A DNA stretch of 59,724 bases, taken from JANQGH01 sp039177555 (GTDB lineage Bacteria; Pseudomonadota; Alphaproteobacteria; DSM-16000; Inquilinaceae). Both the position numbers and the translations under genes were made by a program. Positions 1-8,177 of this stretch are shown one piece after another (position 1 is the first letter of the stretch; each line of letters opens with the position of its first letter). The DNA lies in assembly GCA_039177555.1 (NCBI GenBank), contig JBCDFV010000025.1, forward strand, positions 1 to 59,724, in the 5' to 3' direction. Below the pieces are notes generated by a model. The model did not search any database. It saw only the letters and a list, made by a program, of their open reading frames with translations, and was not told the DNA's origin.

Positions 1-1194
1 CCGCCGGCCCAGCATCTTGCGGGCGCAAGCCAGGTAGGAGACATCCGTGTTCACCTTGCGGGTGAAGACCGGATAGTCCGGCAAGCCGCCCTCCTGGCCC
101 AGCTTGATCTCCGTGTCCCAATAGGCGCCCTTCACCAGGCGCACCATCAGCCGCCGCTCCGTGCGCCGGGCCAGGTCGGCCAGCCAGTCGATCAGTGCGT
201 GAGCGCGCTTTTGATAGGCCTGAACGGCCAGCCCGAAGCCGTTCCAGCCAGCCAGGTCCGGATTGCCGGCCACGGCCTCGATGATGTCGAGCGACAGGTC
301 CAGGCGGTCGGCCTCCTCGGCATCGACGCACAGGCCGATATCCGCCTTCTTCGCATCCCGGCACAGGACGAGCAGCCGCTCCGTCAAAACCGGCACGCAG
401 CGCTCGCGCTGCGCCGTCTCATAGCGCGGGTGCAGCGCCGACAGCTTCACCGAAATGCCAGGGCCGTTGATGACGCCGGCACCCTTAGCGTCCTTGCCGA
501 TGGCCGCGATCGCCGTCTTGTATGCGTCGAAATAGTGCTGGGCGTCGGCCTCGGTCCGCGCTGCCTCGCCCAGCATGTCGTAGCTGTAGCGATAGCCCTG
601 GGCCTCATGCTCCTTAGCGCGTTTCACAGCCTCGCCGATGGTGCGGCCCATGACGAATTGCTGGCCCATGATGCGCATGGCGTGGCGCATGGCGGCCCTG
701 ATGACCGGTTCCCCGGCCCGCTTGACAATACGGCCAAGAAAGCTCGCCGGCTCGCCGATGCCGTCGTCGAGGCGCATGACCCGGCCGGTCAGCATCAGGG
801 CCCAGGTCGAGGCGTTCACGAACGCCCCTTCGCCCTGGCCGACATGGCGTTGCCAGTCGGCACCACCGATCTTGTCTTCGATCAAGAGGTCGGCGGTGTG
901 GGCATCGGGAATACGCAACAGCGCCTCGGCCAGGCACATCAGCGCGACGCCTTCGTCCGTGGTCAGCCCATACTCCTGAAGGAACTGATCGACCCCGCCG
1001 AATCGGCGCCGGTTGGCCCGTACCCCGGAAACAAGCTGGCGGGCCCTGGCCTTGACCCGCCCCGCCGCATCAGGCGCCACATCGGCCCGTTGCACCAGGT
1101 CGCGCACTACGTCGCCCTCCGGCGCGCGATAGAGGGCCGCAATCACCCGCCGCTGGGGGTCGAGGTCGGGGATGGGGTTGTCGGCAAAGGCCAT
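1..1194 (-). CDS. putA: Bifunctional proline dehydrogenase / P5C dehydrogenase PutA (N-terminal part, cut by window edge)
   Basis: This gene oxidises proline to glutamate: an FAD-dependent proline dehydrogenase domain passes P5C to a C-terminal aldehyde dehydrogenase. The frame is open from the ATG at 1194 to base 1, 398 codons, so only the proline dehydrogenase part is inside the window. The protein starts MAFADNPIPDLDPQRR. It then has the helical arm, VRLVKGAYWDTEIK, and near the edge PVFTRKVNTDVSYLACARK, all typical of the PutA PRODH barrel. There is no N-terminal ribbon-helix-helix, so it should be a non-DNA-binding, enzyme-only PutA. It is divergent from the arginase at 1379, which fits joint arginine/proline use. 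The 3' end lies left of the window. Confidence 0.93.
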   Translation of the reverse strand, partial: MAFADNPIPDLDPQRRVIAALYRAPEGDVVRDLVQRADVAPDAAGRVKARARQLVSGVRANRRRFGGVDQFLQEYGLTTDEGVALMCLAEALLRIPDAHTADLLIEDKIGGADWQRHVGQGEGAFVNASTWALMLTGRVMRLDDGIGEPASFLGRIVKRAGEPVIRAAMRHAMRIMGQQFVMGRTIGEAVKRAKEHEAQGYRYSYDMLGEAARTEADAQHYFDAYKTAIAAIGKDAKGAGVINGPGISVKLSALHPRYETAQRERCVPVLTERLLVLCRDAKKADIGLCVDAEEADRLDLSLDIIEAVAGNPDLAGWNGFGLAVQAYQKRAHALIDWLADLARRTERRLMVRLVKGAYWDTEIKLGQEGGLPDYPVFTRKVNTDVSYLACARKMLGRR

Positions 1195-1378
1195 GACGAT
1201 GTCCTATGCGTTCTCGCCTGAGATGATGGTAGGCTCTGGTCCGTCAGCTTACGAATAAATCAAATCCCGCGCTAAGAAACAGCAGAATGACGACGCGCAT
1301 GACGGCCGCAGCGAGCCTCAGCCCGGCAATGTGCCGGTGCTCCGTTGACGGCGCCGCATCAGTTCACTGGAAAACGTC

Positions 1379-2311
1379 ATGAAAGCTCTGACCTGCGCCC
1401 TAGTCGGCATACCTTTGCAAACGGGCGCCAGCCAGCCGGGATGCCTCATGGGGCCTGACGCGTTCCGAACCGCGGGCCTGGAGGCCAGCCTGGGCGATCT
1501 CGGGCACGCGGTCAGCGATTGGGGCAATGTGCAGGCCGATGCCATCGCGCCGATGAGCCATCCGAACCGCGCGCTGCGGAACCTCGCCGAAACGGTCGGC
1601 TGGGCCCAGGCGATCGAAAAGACGGCCTACGACGCATCAAGCCAGATCGATATGCCGATCTTCCTCGGCGGTGATCACAGCCTGTCGATCGGCACGGTGC
1701 CTGGCGTCGCACGCCATGCCCAAGAGCAAGGTCGTCCACAATTCGTACTCTGGCTGGACGCCCATCCGGACTTCCACACGCTGACCACAACCCGCAGCGG
1801 CAATCTGCACGGCACGCCGGTGGCCTATTTCATCGGGCTGGAAAGCTTCGAGGGCGTCTACCCGCCGCTGACTGCCCGCGTCCGGCCGGAGCATATCTGC
1901 ATGATCGGCATCCGGTCGGTCGACGAGGCGGAAAACCGGTTTCTCCACGAGCACCCGATCATCGTGCACGACATGCGCACGCTTGACGAATATGGCATCG
2001 CCGCGCCCGTGCGCGCCTTCCTGGAAACGGTCGCCGCCGCCAACGGCGCGTTGCATGTCAGCCTCGATGTCGATTTTCTCGACCCCGATATCGCGCCGGG
2101 GGTCGGCACCACCGTGCCCGGCGGCGCCACCTTCCGCGAGGCGCATCTGGTGATGGAGATGCTGTGCGACAGCGGCCTGGTGACCTCGCTGGACCTGGTC
2201 GAGCTGAACCCGTTCCTGGACGAGCGCGGCCGTACGGCGCGCCTGATGGTCGATCTCTGCGCCAGCCTGCTGGGCCGCAAGGTGCTGGACCGGCCGACCC
2301 GCCGCTATTGA
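1379..2311 (+). CDS. rocF: Arginase
   Basis: Hydrolyses arginine to ornithine and urea in the cytoplasm (ureohydrolase family, binuclear Mn centre). The 310-residue length is normal for arginase. Metal ligands can be read at H100 (GGDHS, 97-101), D127/H129/D131 (DAHPDFHT, 127-134) and D230/D232 (SLDVDFLDP, 228-236). The SGNLHGTP segment (140-147) is the substrate loop. The DFHT form, instead of the common DINT/DFNT, looks like the variant I recall from Brucella and Agrobacterium arginases. Ornithine could feed the P5C/glutamate route served by the divergent putA, but no ornithine aminotransferase or cyclodeaminase is in the window. Agmatinase is less likely given the overall arginase pattern. 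Confidence 0.88.
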   Translation: MKALTCALVGIPLQTGASQPGCLMGPDAFRTAGLEASLGDLGHAVSDWGNVQADAIAPMSHPNRALRNLAETVGWAQAIEKTAYDASSQIDMPIFLGGDHSLSIGTVPGVARHAQEQGRPQFVLWLDAHPDFHTLTTTRSGNLHGTPVAYFIGLESFEGVYPPLTARVRPEHICMIGIRSVDEAENRFLHEHPIIVHDMRTLDEYGIAAPVRAFLETVAAANGALHVSLDVDFLDPDIAPGVGTTVPGGATFREAHLVMEMLCDSGLVTSLDLVELNPFLDERGRTARLMVDLCASLLGRKVLDRPTRRY

Positions 2312-2376
2312 CACGAAAAGTTCAGTTGCCGACGCGGACAGCCACGCCATTTTGGTTGCCAGCAAGAGGAGGCATC

Positions 2377-2757
2377 ATGCGATCAGCATTTCGATTTGTC
2401 GCGACCGCAGCGTTGGGCTGCGCTCTCATGGCGGGCGCCGGCGCCCAGGCAGGCGAGGCCGACGTGGTTGGCGTCGAGGCCAGCCAAAGCGCCAACGGCA
2501 CCTGGCGCTTCGACGTCACAGTGGCCCACGAAGACGAGGGCTGGGACCATTATGCCGACCAGTGGGAGGTACTGGCGCCGGACGGCACCGTGCTGGGCGA
2601 ACGCGTCCTCGCCCACCCCCACGTGACCGAGCAGCCCTTCACCCGCTCGCTCTCCGGCGTCGTGATCCCGCCAGAGATCGACACGGTCACGATCCGCGCC
2701 CGCGACAGCGTGCACGGCTATGGCGGTGCTGAGATGACGGTCGCGATCGAGCGGTGA
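2377..2757 (+). CDS. Small secreted protein of unknown function
   Basis: A 126-residue protein with a clear N-terminal signal peptide: MRSAFRF, then a hydrophobic Ala/Leu/Gly stretch, with likely cleavage after AQA at 23-25. The ATG at 2377 is fixed by a strong AGGAGG Shine-Dalgarno just upstream (2364-2370); longer upstream frames run through the arginase gene. The mature part reads as one small beta-rich domain with the striking motifs GWDHYADQWEV, HPHVTEQPFTRSL and RDSVHGYGG, rich in His and aromatic residues. I do not recognise a named family. It follows arginase by 65 bp on the same strand and could be co-transcribed. Periplasmic location is inferred only from the signal peptide. Confidence 0.75.
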   Translation: MRSAFRFVATAALGCALMAGAGAQAGEADVVGVEASQSANGTWRFDVTVAHEDEGWDHYADQWEVLAPDGTVLGERVLAHPHVTEQPFTRSLSGVVIPPEIDTVTIRARDSVHGYGGAEMTVAIER

Positions 2758-2838
2758 CAAGGAGGCGGAACCGCCGCCGCAACCGATTCGACTAGCTTGC
2801 GTTAGCTGCAGTCGGCCCGCAGCGCGGATGAGATGCCG

Positions 2839-3177
2839 TCAGGTCTGAGCTTGAAACTTTGACAGTTCCACCTGAAGCGCCTTTTGCAACTGAGGCGCCA
2901 TTTCGTGGACCCATTGAGGCTCGCTGTTTCTGACGATCAACCAGAATCTCGTCCCTTCTTGCCAATAGGTTGCGTCTATCAGCCCCGGTTCCTTCCTGTC
3001 TCTCTTGAAATGCCAATGCACTGAGTTCGGGTACTTGACCCGAGAGTAGCCTCCGATGTGGGAGATGATCAGCCCCAAGGCAGCCGCCGCACGTTCGACA
3101 AGGTCCATCACAAGCTCTTTGTCCGCCATGTCGGAGGTGGCCACCTCCAGATCGTATGACTTCCTTGCCCTTGCCAT
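2839..3177 (-). CDS. Hypothetical protein, 112 aa
   Basis: The protein starts MARARKSYDLEVATSDMADK and is cytoplasmic by composition, with no signal or membrane segment. I chose the ATG at 3177 because GAGGG lies about 10 bases upstream; an in-frame TTG at 3237 would add 20 residues but has no such site. It contains a predicted amphipathic helix (KELVMDLVERAAAALGL) and a Trp-rich C-terminal half (HWHFKRDRKEPG, WQEGTRFWLIVR). No family is recognised. It lies on the opposite strand to, and convergent with, the 2377 gene. Codon pattern and G+C look somewhat lower than the neighbours, so acquisition by transfer is possible but unproved. Confidence 0.55.
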   Translation of the reverse strand: MARARKSYDLEVATSDMADKELVMDLVERAAAALGLIISHIGGYSRVKYPNSVHWHFKRDRKEPGLIDATYWQEGTRFWLIVRNSEPQWVHEMAPQLQKALQVELSKFQAQT

Positions 3178-3335
3178 GATCGCGACCCTCGATTTGCGTT
3201 GGCCGACGAGGCAATAGGAGCTTTTCCGCCGGGTCAAGGCGATTGGGCACTGCGACTGCGAGGGCTTCGTCTGCCAACAGGCTGAAGCGGTCCACGCCAG
3301 ATCGGAACGCCGGCGTGGACCGAGGGCGGAGCCGG

Positions 3336-3596
3336 TCAGGCCTCGACCATCACAACGATGGTGTCGGGATGGACGCCGTCATGCTTCATGGCCTCGGCGC
3401 CGATCGGACCCTGTTGGATCGCGTTGAACCCATCCAGATCCGTGATGGTCATCGAGACCCCGACCTTGTTCGGATCCGTCGGATGGACGAACGTTACGAT
3501 GTCCGTAGCGACATCCTTGAAGATTTCCTCCCGCTTGGGGGAAGACAGCCAGTGGTCGACATCGTCCACATCGTGCATTGCGATTACGCGGGGCAT
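3336..3596 (-). CDS. Conserved-looking small hypothetical protein, 86 aa
   Basis: Starts MPRVIAMHDVDDVDHWLSS and ends DGVHPDTIVVMVEA. A good ribosome site (GAAGGA, 7 bases before the ATG at 3596) supports translation. The residue pattern (short beta strand, acidic loop DVDDVDHW, helix, TFVHPTDPNKVGVSM, DLDGFNA) suggests a compact alpha/beta monomer or dimer such as a dimeric alpha-beta barrel, but I cannot name a family. It is divergently transcribed from the LysR gene at 3692 with 95 bp between them. By the usual LysR arrangement it may be that regulator's target (inference). Confidence 0.65.
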   Translation of the reverse strand: MPRVIAMHDVDDVDHWLSSPKREEIFKDVATDIVTFVHPTDPNKVGVSMTITDLDGFNAIQQGPIGAEAMKHDGVHPDTIVVMVEA

Positions 3597-3691
3597 GTGA
3601 ATTTCCTTCAGTTCAATGTTGGGTTTCGACCGGTCGACCGATAGGTTTCGTTAGAAGACTGGCAAAAACCAGCAAATTGATTTCAGACCAC

Positions 3692-4657
3692 ATGAACGAT
3701 ATTCAGATACGCAATCTCGACCTGAATCTGCTGTTCATCTTCCGCGTGTTGATGGAGCAGGGCAGCGTCAACCGCGCGGCCGAACAGCTGGGGCGCACGC
3801 CGTCGGCGGTGAGCCATGCCTTGGGCCGGCTTCGCGAACAGCTTGGCGACCCGTTGCTGGTTCGGGTTGGGGGCGTCATGAAACCCAGCCCGCGGGCACT
3901 GTCGCTGTACGACGAGTTGCAACCGATCCTGGCCCGGATCGAGCGCGTTGTTCAGCCCCCAAGGCCGTTTGACCCGGCCACCAGCACCCGGACCTTCACG
4001 ATCACCGGCCCGGCACTCGATCTTGTTGCGGCCGAGGTTGTTAGACGGATGCAAGACGAGGCGCCGGGCACGGGGCTGGCGTGGCTACCTCTGTCCAAGG
4101 ACTCGATGGGCCAGCTTGTCGACGGGTCCATCGACATTGCCTATGGCAACGCGAATTTCCCGCTGCCGGAGGGGCTGAAGGCAAAGGGGCTGGCCCCGCT
4201 TAAACGGTACGTCTTCGCGCGCCATGGGCATCCGGCATCCAATGCGTGGAACACGGCGGCTTGGCTGCACTGGCCGCATGTCGTGGTTCGTATCCCGGCG
4301 GCAACCGACGGCACAGTTGGGGAGCGGCTGGCCAGCTTGGGCCTGGAGCGACGTATTGGACTGCATGCCTCCAGTTGGTCCGGCATCGGCCGTGCGTTGA
4401 GCAAGACCAATATGCTTGGCAACTTTGTCTCCCTGGCGCTGCTCGAAACCACCGGAGGTGGCGAACTTGAAGCCTTTGAGCCCCCCGTCCCCCTACCTGA
4501 TTTGTCCTTTCGCATCATGTGGAACGCGCAGTTTGATGCCGACCCTGCGACCCAATGGCTGCGTGGCATCGTGCTCGACACCTTCGACACGCTCATGGCC
4601 CAGGCAGATCGGCAAATGGCGCAGTCCGATATCATTCAGCCCCGGCGCGACGGCTGA
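3692..4657 (+). CDS. LysR-family transcriptional regulator
   Basis: 321 residues, the normal LysR size. The N-terminal winged helix-turn-helix is evident: NLDLNLLFIFRVLMEQGSVNRAA, then a recognition helix around TPSAVSHALGRLREQLGDPLLVR (about residues 8-66). The remainder is the periplasmic-binding-like effector domain, with the style of the NodD/LinR branch (NLDLNLL start, no long linker). The ATG at 3692 begins the conserved domain; an upstream in-frame start at 3578 would run through the promoter region of the divergent 86-aa gene and is disfavoured. The ligand is unknown. The probable target is the divergent gene at 3336-3596. Confidence 0.88.
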   Translation: MNDIQIRNLDLNLLFIFRVLMEQGSVNRAAEQLGRTPSAVSHALGRLREQLGDPLLVRVGGVMKPSPRALSLYDELQPILARIERVVQPPRPFDPATSTRTFTITGPALDLVAAEVVRRMQDEAPGTGLAWLPLSKDSMGQLVDGSIDIAYGNANFPLPEGLKAKGLAPLKRYVFARHGHPASNAWNTAAWLHWPHVVVRIPAATDGTVGERLASLGLERRIGLHASSWSGIGRALSKTNMLGNFVSLALLETTGGGELEAFEPPVPLPDLSFRIMWNAQFDADPATQWLRGIVLDTFDTLMAQADRQMAQSDIIQPRRDG

Positions 4658-4708
4658 CCAAGGAGACGCCACGCCACTCCACCACAGCCTCCGCCGCATG
4701 GAGCAGGA

Positions 4709-7219
4709 TCAATCCTGTCGTATCAGCGTCGGATCGGCCTCGTCGAGACGGGCGGCGCGTTCGTCGGCGGTGTCCCGGATCAGTTGCCGGACATTCGGGT
4801 TGGCCTTGGCGAACCGGCGGAAGTCGCGGCCCGGCAGCACCAGCAATTGACAGTAGGTCACGGCCGTGACGTTGGCCCGCCGGCGCTTGCCGTCCAGGAT
4901 CGCCATTTCGCCGACGAAATCGCCCCGGCCCAGGCTGAAGCGCGCCTCTTCGGTATGGACCTCGATAGCGCCGGACGAGATGAAGAGCATGAAGTCGCCG
5001 CGTTCGCCCTTTGACATCAAGCGTTCGCCGGGGACCGCAAGACGTGGCGACAACAGCGATCTGATGTGGCGGATCTGGCTGTCCGGCAAGCCCTCAAACA
5101 GGGGGAAGCCGCGCACCAACGTTTCCGTGTCCAACCCAAGATCGAGCGACGGCCGCTTGGCCACGGTCGCCCATCGCTGGCCAATCCGGCGTTTCAGGTT
5201 GACCATGATCTCCGTGTTCAGCACGCCCTCTTCGGCCAGCGCGTCGTACTCCCGTTCCTCCAAGCGCAGGGCCGCCTGCCGCAGAAATCGGGTTTGCAGC
5301 CTTTCGGCATAGTCCGGAAACTGCCGGCGCAGGGCATCGAGGGCATTGTTCACGGTATGCAGCCGTTCGACGAGAACATCCTTCAGGCGCAGGCAAACCG
5401 CGCGGCCCATCAGCGGCAGCAACTTGCCATCCGTAAACTCCAACTGGCGGCTGAGCACGATGCGGGTGATGGTCGTGTTCTCAAAGCGATCGGCCAACCG
5501 GCGCTCCAGAAAATGGCCGATGCGCAGGCGTGCCTGCAGCCACATCGCCAGTTGAAAGAGGATTCGCGAGCGCCGACTGCCCTCCGCCGCCTTTAGATAA
5601 CCGTCGCGGCCCTGGGTCTTGGCGGCATCGCGCATCCGCCCGGCCTTCGCGACCAGGTCGACCGCCGTGTGGCGCGATACCGTGTCCTGGCCGAAATGGT
5701 GGAGATACAGCTCCTCCTCCCGGGTCGCCAGGATGATGAGGCCTAGGCGGTACTCCTCCTCCGGGTCGAGAATCAGGTTCTCGCGCCGCTGGATCGCCGC
5801 CGTTCGGCGTTGGCGATAGGTTTCGACCAGTTCATCGGTCGCCGGGCCGCCCATGCGGTAACGCTCCGACACGTCCATGATGCGGTCCGCGACTTCGGAC
5901 AGCGCCAGACCAAGCGTCCGATCGCGCAGCGCGCGATCGATGTTCGACAGCCGGTCGAGCTTCAAGACATGCATGATCGGTCGAAGCGTGGTGCCGTTGA
6001 CCAACAGCGTGAACAAGACGAAGGCCATGGCGAGCACGCCGATGAAGCGGCTGATCTCGTCCGACACGGCGTTGTTTTCGATGATGGCCAGCGCCAAAAC
6101 CAAGGTCACGGCGCCGCGCAACCCGCCCCAGAGCATCACCAGCTTGAACTTGTTGCTGACCCGCTCCGCCAACCCCAGCCGGTGCAACATCGGCAGCAGG
6201 CCGTACAGAGACACCGCACGCGCGGCGAAGGCGGCAACGATCATGATCGCGAGAGCCAACAGGTCCGACCAATAGACCTGCAGCAGGATCTGGGGCACCT
6301 TCATCGCGACCATAATGAATACCAGGGCCGAGGCCAGAAATACGATCTGGTCCCATACGGTCATCAGGATCGACAAGGTCTGCGGCGTAACGTTCGTGCG
6401 GCCCCGGGCCGCGATGACGAGAGCGGCGACCACGACGGCCATGACGCCGGAGGTGTCGATATAGTCTTCGGCCAGAATGTAGAGGATGTAGGGCAACGCG
6501 ATCGAGATCGTGACCTCGGCAAAGGGACGCTGCCTGACCAGCTTCAACAAGGCGAGCGACAGCCAGGCGCCGGCGGCGCCAAGCGCGGCGCCGCCGAAAA
6601 AATCGCTGGCGAAGAGCAGCAGGACGTTGGGCGACTCGGTGGTTGCGCTGCGAACCAGAAAGTCCAAAAGCACGGTCATCAGCGCGATGGCCGTGGCGTC
6701 GTTCAACAGGCTTTCACCCTCGACCAGGATGGTCAGCCGCCTGGGCGCCCCGATATCCCGAAAGACACCGACCACGGCAATCGGATCGGTGGTGGCGATA
6801 ATGGCGCCGAGCAGAAGGCAGGCGGCCAGCGGGATGGTCGAGACAAGCCCGACGGCGAAGCCGACGAACGCAGTGCAAACAGCGACCGCCACCACCGCCA
6901 TCGCCAGGATCGGCGCCACGTCGTCCAGCATCCGCCGCACATCGATGGTCAAGCCGGCATGAAACAGCAAGACGGGCAGAAAAATGGTCAGCAAGATCTC
7001 GGCCGGCAGTTCGAGATCCGTCAGCGCGCTTACCGTGTCGTCCCAAATTCCCCCGCCGGTGGGTGAATAGGGCAGCAGCAACAGGCAGCCGGCCCCAATA
7101 CCAACCATCGCCAGCATCACGGTCTGCGGAATTCGCAGCCGTTCGGTCAAGGGCTGCAAGATGCTGACCACGATCAGCAGGGCAGCGACAACCAACAGGC
7201 CTACGGCAACTTCCGACAT
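4709..7219 (-). CDS. Na+/H+ (CPA1-type) antiporter with C-terminal cyclic-nucleotide-binding domain
   Basis: An 836-residue inner-membrane protein. Residues 1 to about 410 are the antiporter domain with some 12 membrane spans; IIATTDPIAVVG (about 140-151) and EGESLLNDATAIAL (about 168-181, with the Asn-Asp pair 173-174) match the CPA1/NHE ion site. A long basic cytoplasmic region follows. Residues 705-836 form a Crp-like cNMP-binding fold (FPLFEGLPDSQIRHI, GDFVGEMAILDGKRRRANV). This domain order resembles plant SOS1 and animal sperm NHE. The ATG at 7219 has GGAG 8 bases upstream; a longer start at 7255 would overlap the EamA gene. It is last in the MocR-PaiB-PdxY-EamA unit, 19 bp after EamA. 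Likely role: pH/Na+ homeostasis gated by a nucleotide. The ligand cannot be told from sequence. Confidence 0.88.
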   Translation of the reverse strand: MSEVAVGLLVVAALLIVVSILQPLTERLRIPQTVMLAMVGIGAGCLLLLPYSPTGGGIWDDTVSALTDLELPAEILLTIFLPVLLFHAGLTIDVRRMLDDVAPILAMAVVAVAVCTAFVGFAVGLVSTIPLAACLLLGAIIATTDPIAVVGVFRDIGAPRRLTILVEGESLLNDATAIALMTVLLDFLVRSATTESPNVLLLFASDFFGGAALGAAGAWLSLALLKLVRQRPFAEVTISIALPYILYILAEDYIDTSGVMAVVVAALVIAARGRTNVTPQTLSILMTVWDQIVFLASALVFIMVAMKVPQILLQVYWSDLLALAIMIVAAFAARAVSLYGLLPMLHRLGLAERVSNKFKLVMLWGGLRGAVTLVLALAIIENNAVSDEISRFIGVLAMAFVLFTLLVNGTTLRPIMHVLKLDRLSNIDRALRDRTLGLALSEVADRIMDVSERYRMGGPATDELVETYRQRRTAAIQRRENLILDPEEEYRLGLIILATREEELYLHHFGQDTVSRHTAVDLVAKAGRMRDAAKTQGRDGYLKAAEGSRRSRILFQLAMWLQARLRIGHFLERRLADRFENTTITRIVLSRQLEFTDGKLLPLMGRAVCLRLKDVLVERLHTVNNALDALRRQFPDYAERLQTRFLRQAALRLEEREYDALAEEGVLNTEIMVNLKRRIGQRWATVAKRPSLDLGLDTETLVRGFPLFEGLPDSQIRHIRSLLSPRLAVPGERLMSKGERGDFMLFISSGAIEVHTEEARFSLGRGDFVGEMAILDGKRRRANVTAVTYCQLLVLPGRDFRRFAKANPNVRQLIRDTADERAARLDEADPTLIRQD

Positions 7220-7238
7220 AGTCTCCGCTGTAAGCGGT

Positions 7239-8174
7239 TTAGGCCGTTCTGCCAACCCTCCAGCGTCGGGCAGGCATCAGAGTTGCAAGCGCCAGGCCCG
7301 GTAGAATCAGGCCCAACCCGATCGCGTGGAACGCTCGAAACTGCTCGCCGAGGAACATCACGGCCAGCAGCGCGGCATAGACCGGCATCAGATACATGAA
7401 GACCCCTGCCCGGCTGGCGCCAATCACCGCGATGCCCTGCTGATAGGCGCTGAAGGCCAGGACCGAGGCGATCAACGCCACCGCCAAGACGCTGGTCGCC
7501 GCTTCGGTGGTCAATACGACTGGCCGCCCGGCCAAGGTTTCCCAGGCATAAAACGGCGCCAGACAGACGATCCCAGCGAACGCGATGGCGGCGAACAGCG
7601 GAATGGTCGGTATCCTCAGCGACCGGCGCTTCAACAGCACGGAATAGACGGCCCAGGCGACCGTCGCGGCCAATACCCACAAGTCGCCGATATTGAACGA
7701 GAATGTCAGCAGAGCCTGGGGCGCCCCCCGGGTCAGGATCACGATCACGCCCAAAACGGCCAGGGCGACACCGAGGCACTGTACGACGCCGAGCCGTTCG
7801 CCCCCGAAAAGCACCCCGATCAGCAATATGAAGATCGGCGACGCGGCATAGATCAGGCCGGCATGGGTGGCGGTCGTGTGGTGCAGGCCGATATAGACGA
7901 AGGCGCCGCACACCCCCATGCCCAGTGCACCCAGCAGCAGCAGCAGCGGCCACGCCCGGATCAGTTGGGCCGCATGACGCCGCAGCCCGGTCCAGGCAAA
8001 GGGCAGCAGAATCAGAAAGGCGATCACCCAGCGCCAGAAGGCGAGCCCGACCGGCGGCACGGTGTCGATCGCGTCGCGGCCGAAGACCACGTTCGACGCC
8101 ATGAACAGGGGTGCCAGCAACAGCAGGGTGTAGGCCCAGAGCTGACGCCCACCGGTATCGTCGGCAGCCGCCAC
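7239..8174 (-). CDS. EamA/DMT-family membrane transporter
   Basis: A 311-residue inner-membrane protein with about ten hydrophobic segments arranged as two EamA repeats (about 12-147 and 160-300), the layout of the drug/metabolite transporter superfamily. The first repeat has the usual WRWVIAFLILLPF and GLHHTTATHAGLIYAASPIF motifs. It starts with GTG at 8174, only 3 bp after the pdxY stop, so it is translationally coupled to pyridoxal kinase. Substrate is unknown. The context (MocR regulator, PdxY) makes a B6 vitamer or amino-acid substrate a reasonable guess, but family members carry many compounds. Confidence 0.85.
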   Translation of the reverse strand: MAAADDTGGRQLWAYTLLLLAPLFMASNVVFGRDAIDTVPPVGLAFWRWVIAFLILLPFAWTGLRRHAAQLIRAWPLLLLLGALGMGVCGAFVYIGLHHTTATHAGLIYAASPIFILLIGVLFGGERLGVVQCLGVALAVLGVIVILTRGAPQALLTFSFNIGDLWVLAATVAWAVYSVLLKRRSLRIPTIPLFAAIAFAGIVCLAPFYAWETLAGRPVVLTTEAATSVLAVALIASVLAFSAYQQGIAVIGASRAGVFMYLMPVYAALLAVMFLGEQFRAFHAIGLGLILPGLALATLMPARRWRVGRTA

Positions 8175-8177
8175 CGC

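Noticed and set aside
5810..7066. 418-codon open frame antisense to the antiporter
   Set aside because: Composition is Gln/Arg/His-rich, the product of reading a high-GC gene on the opposite strand; no motif, and the sense frame is a clear antiporter.
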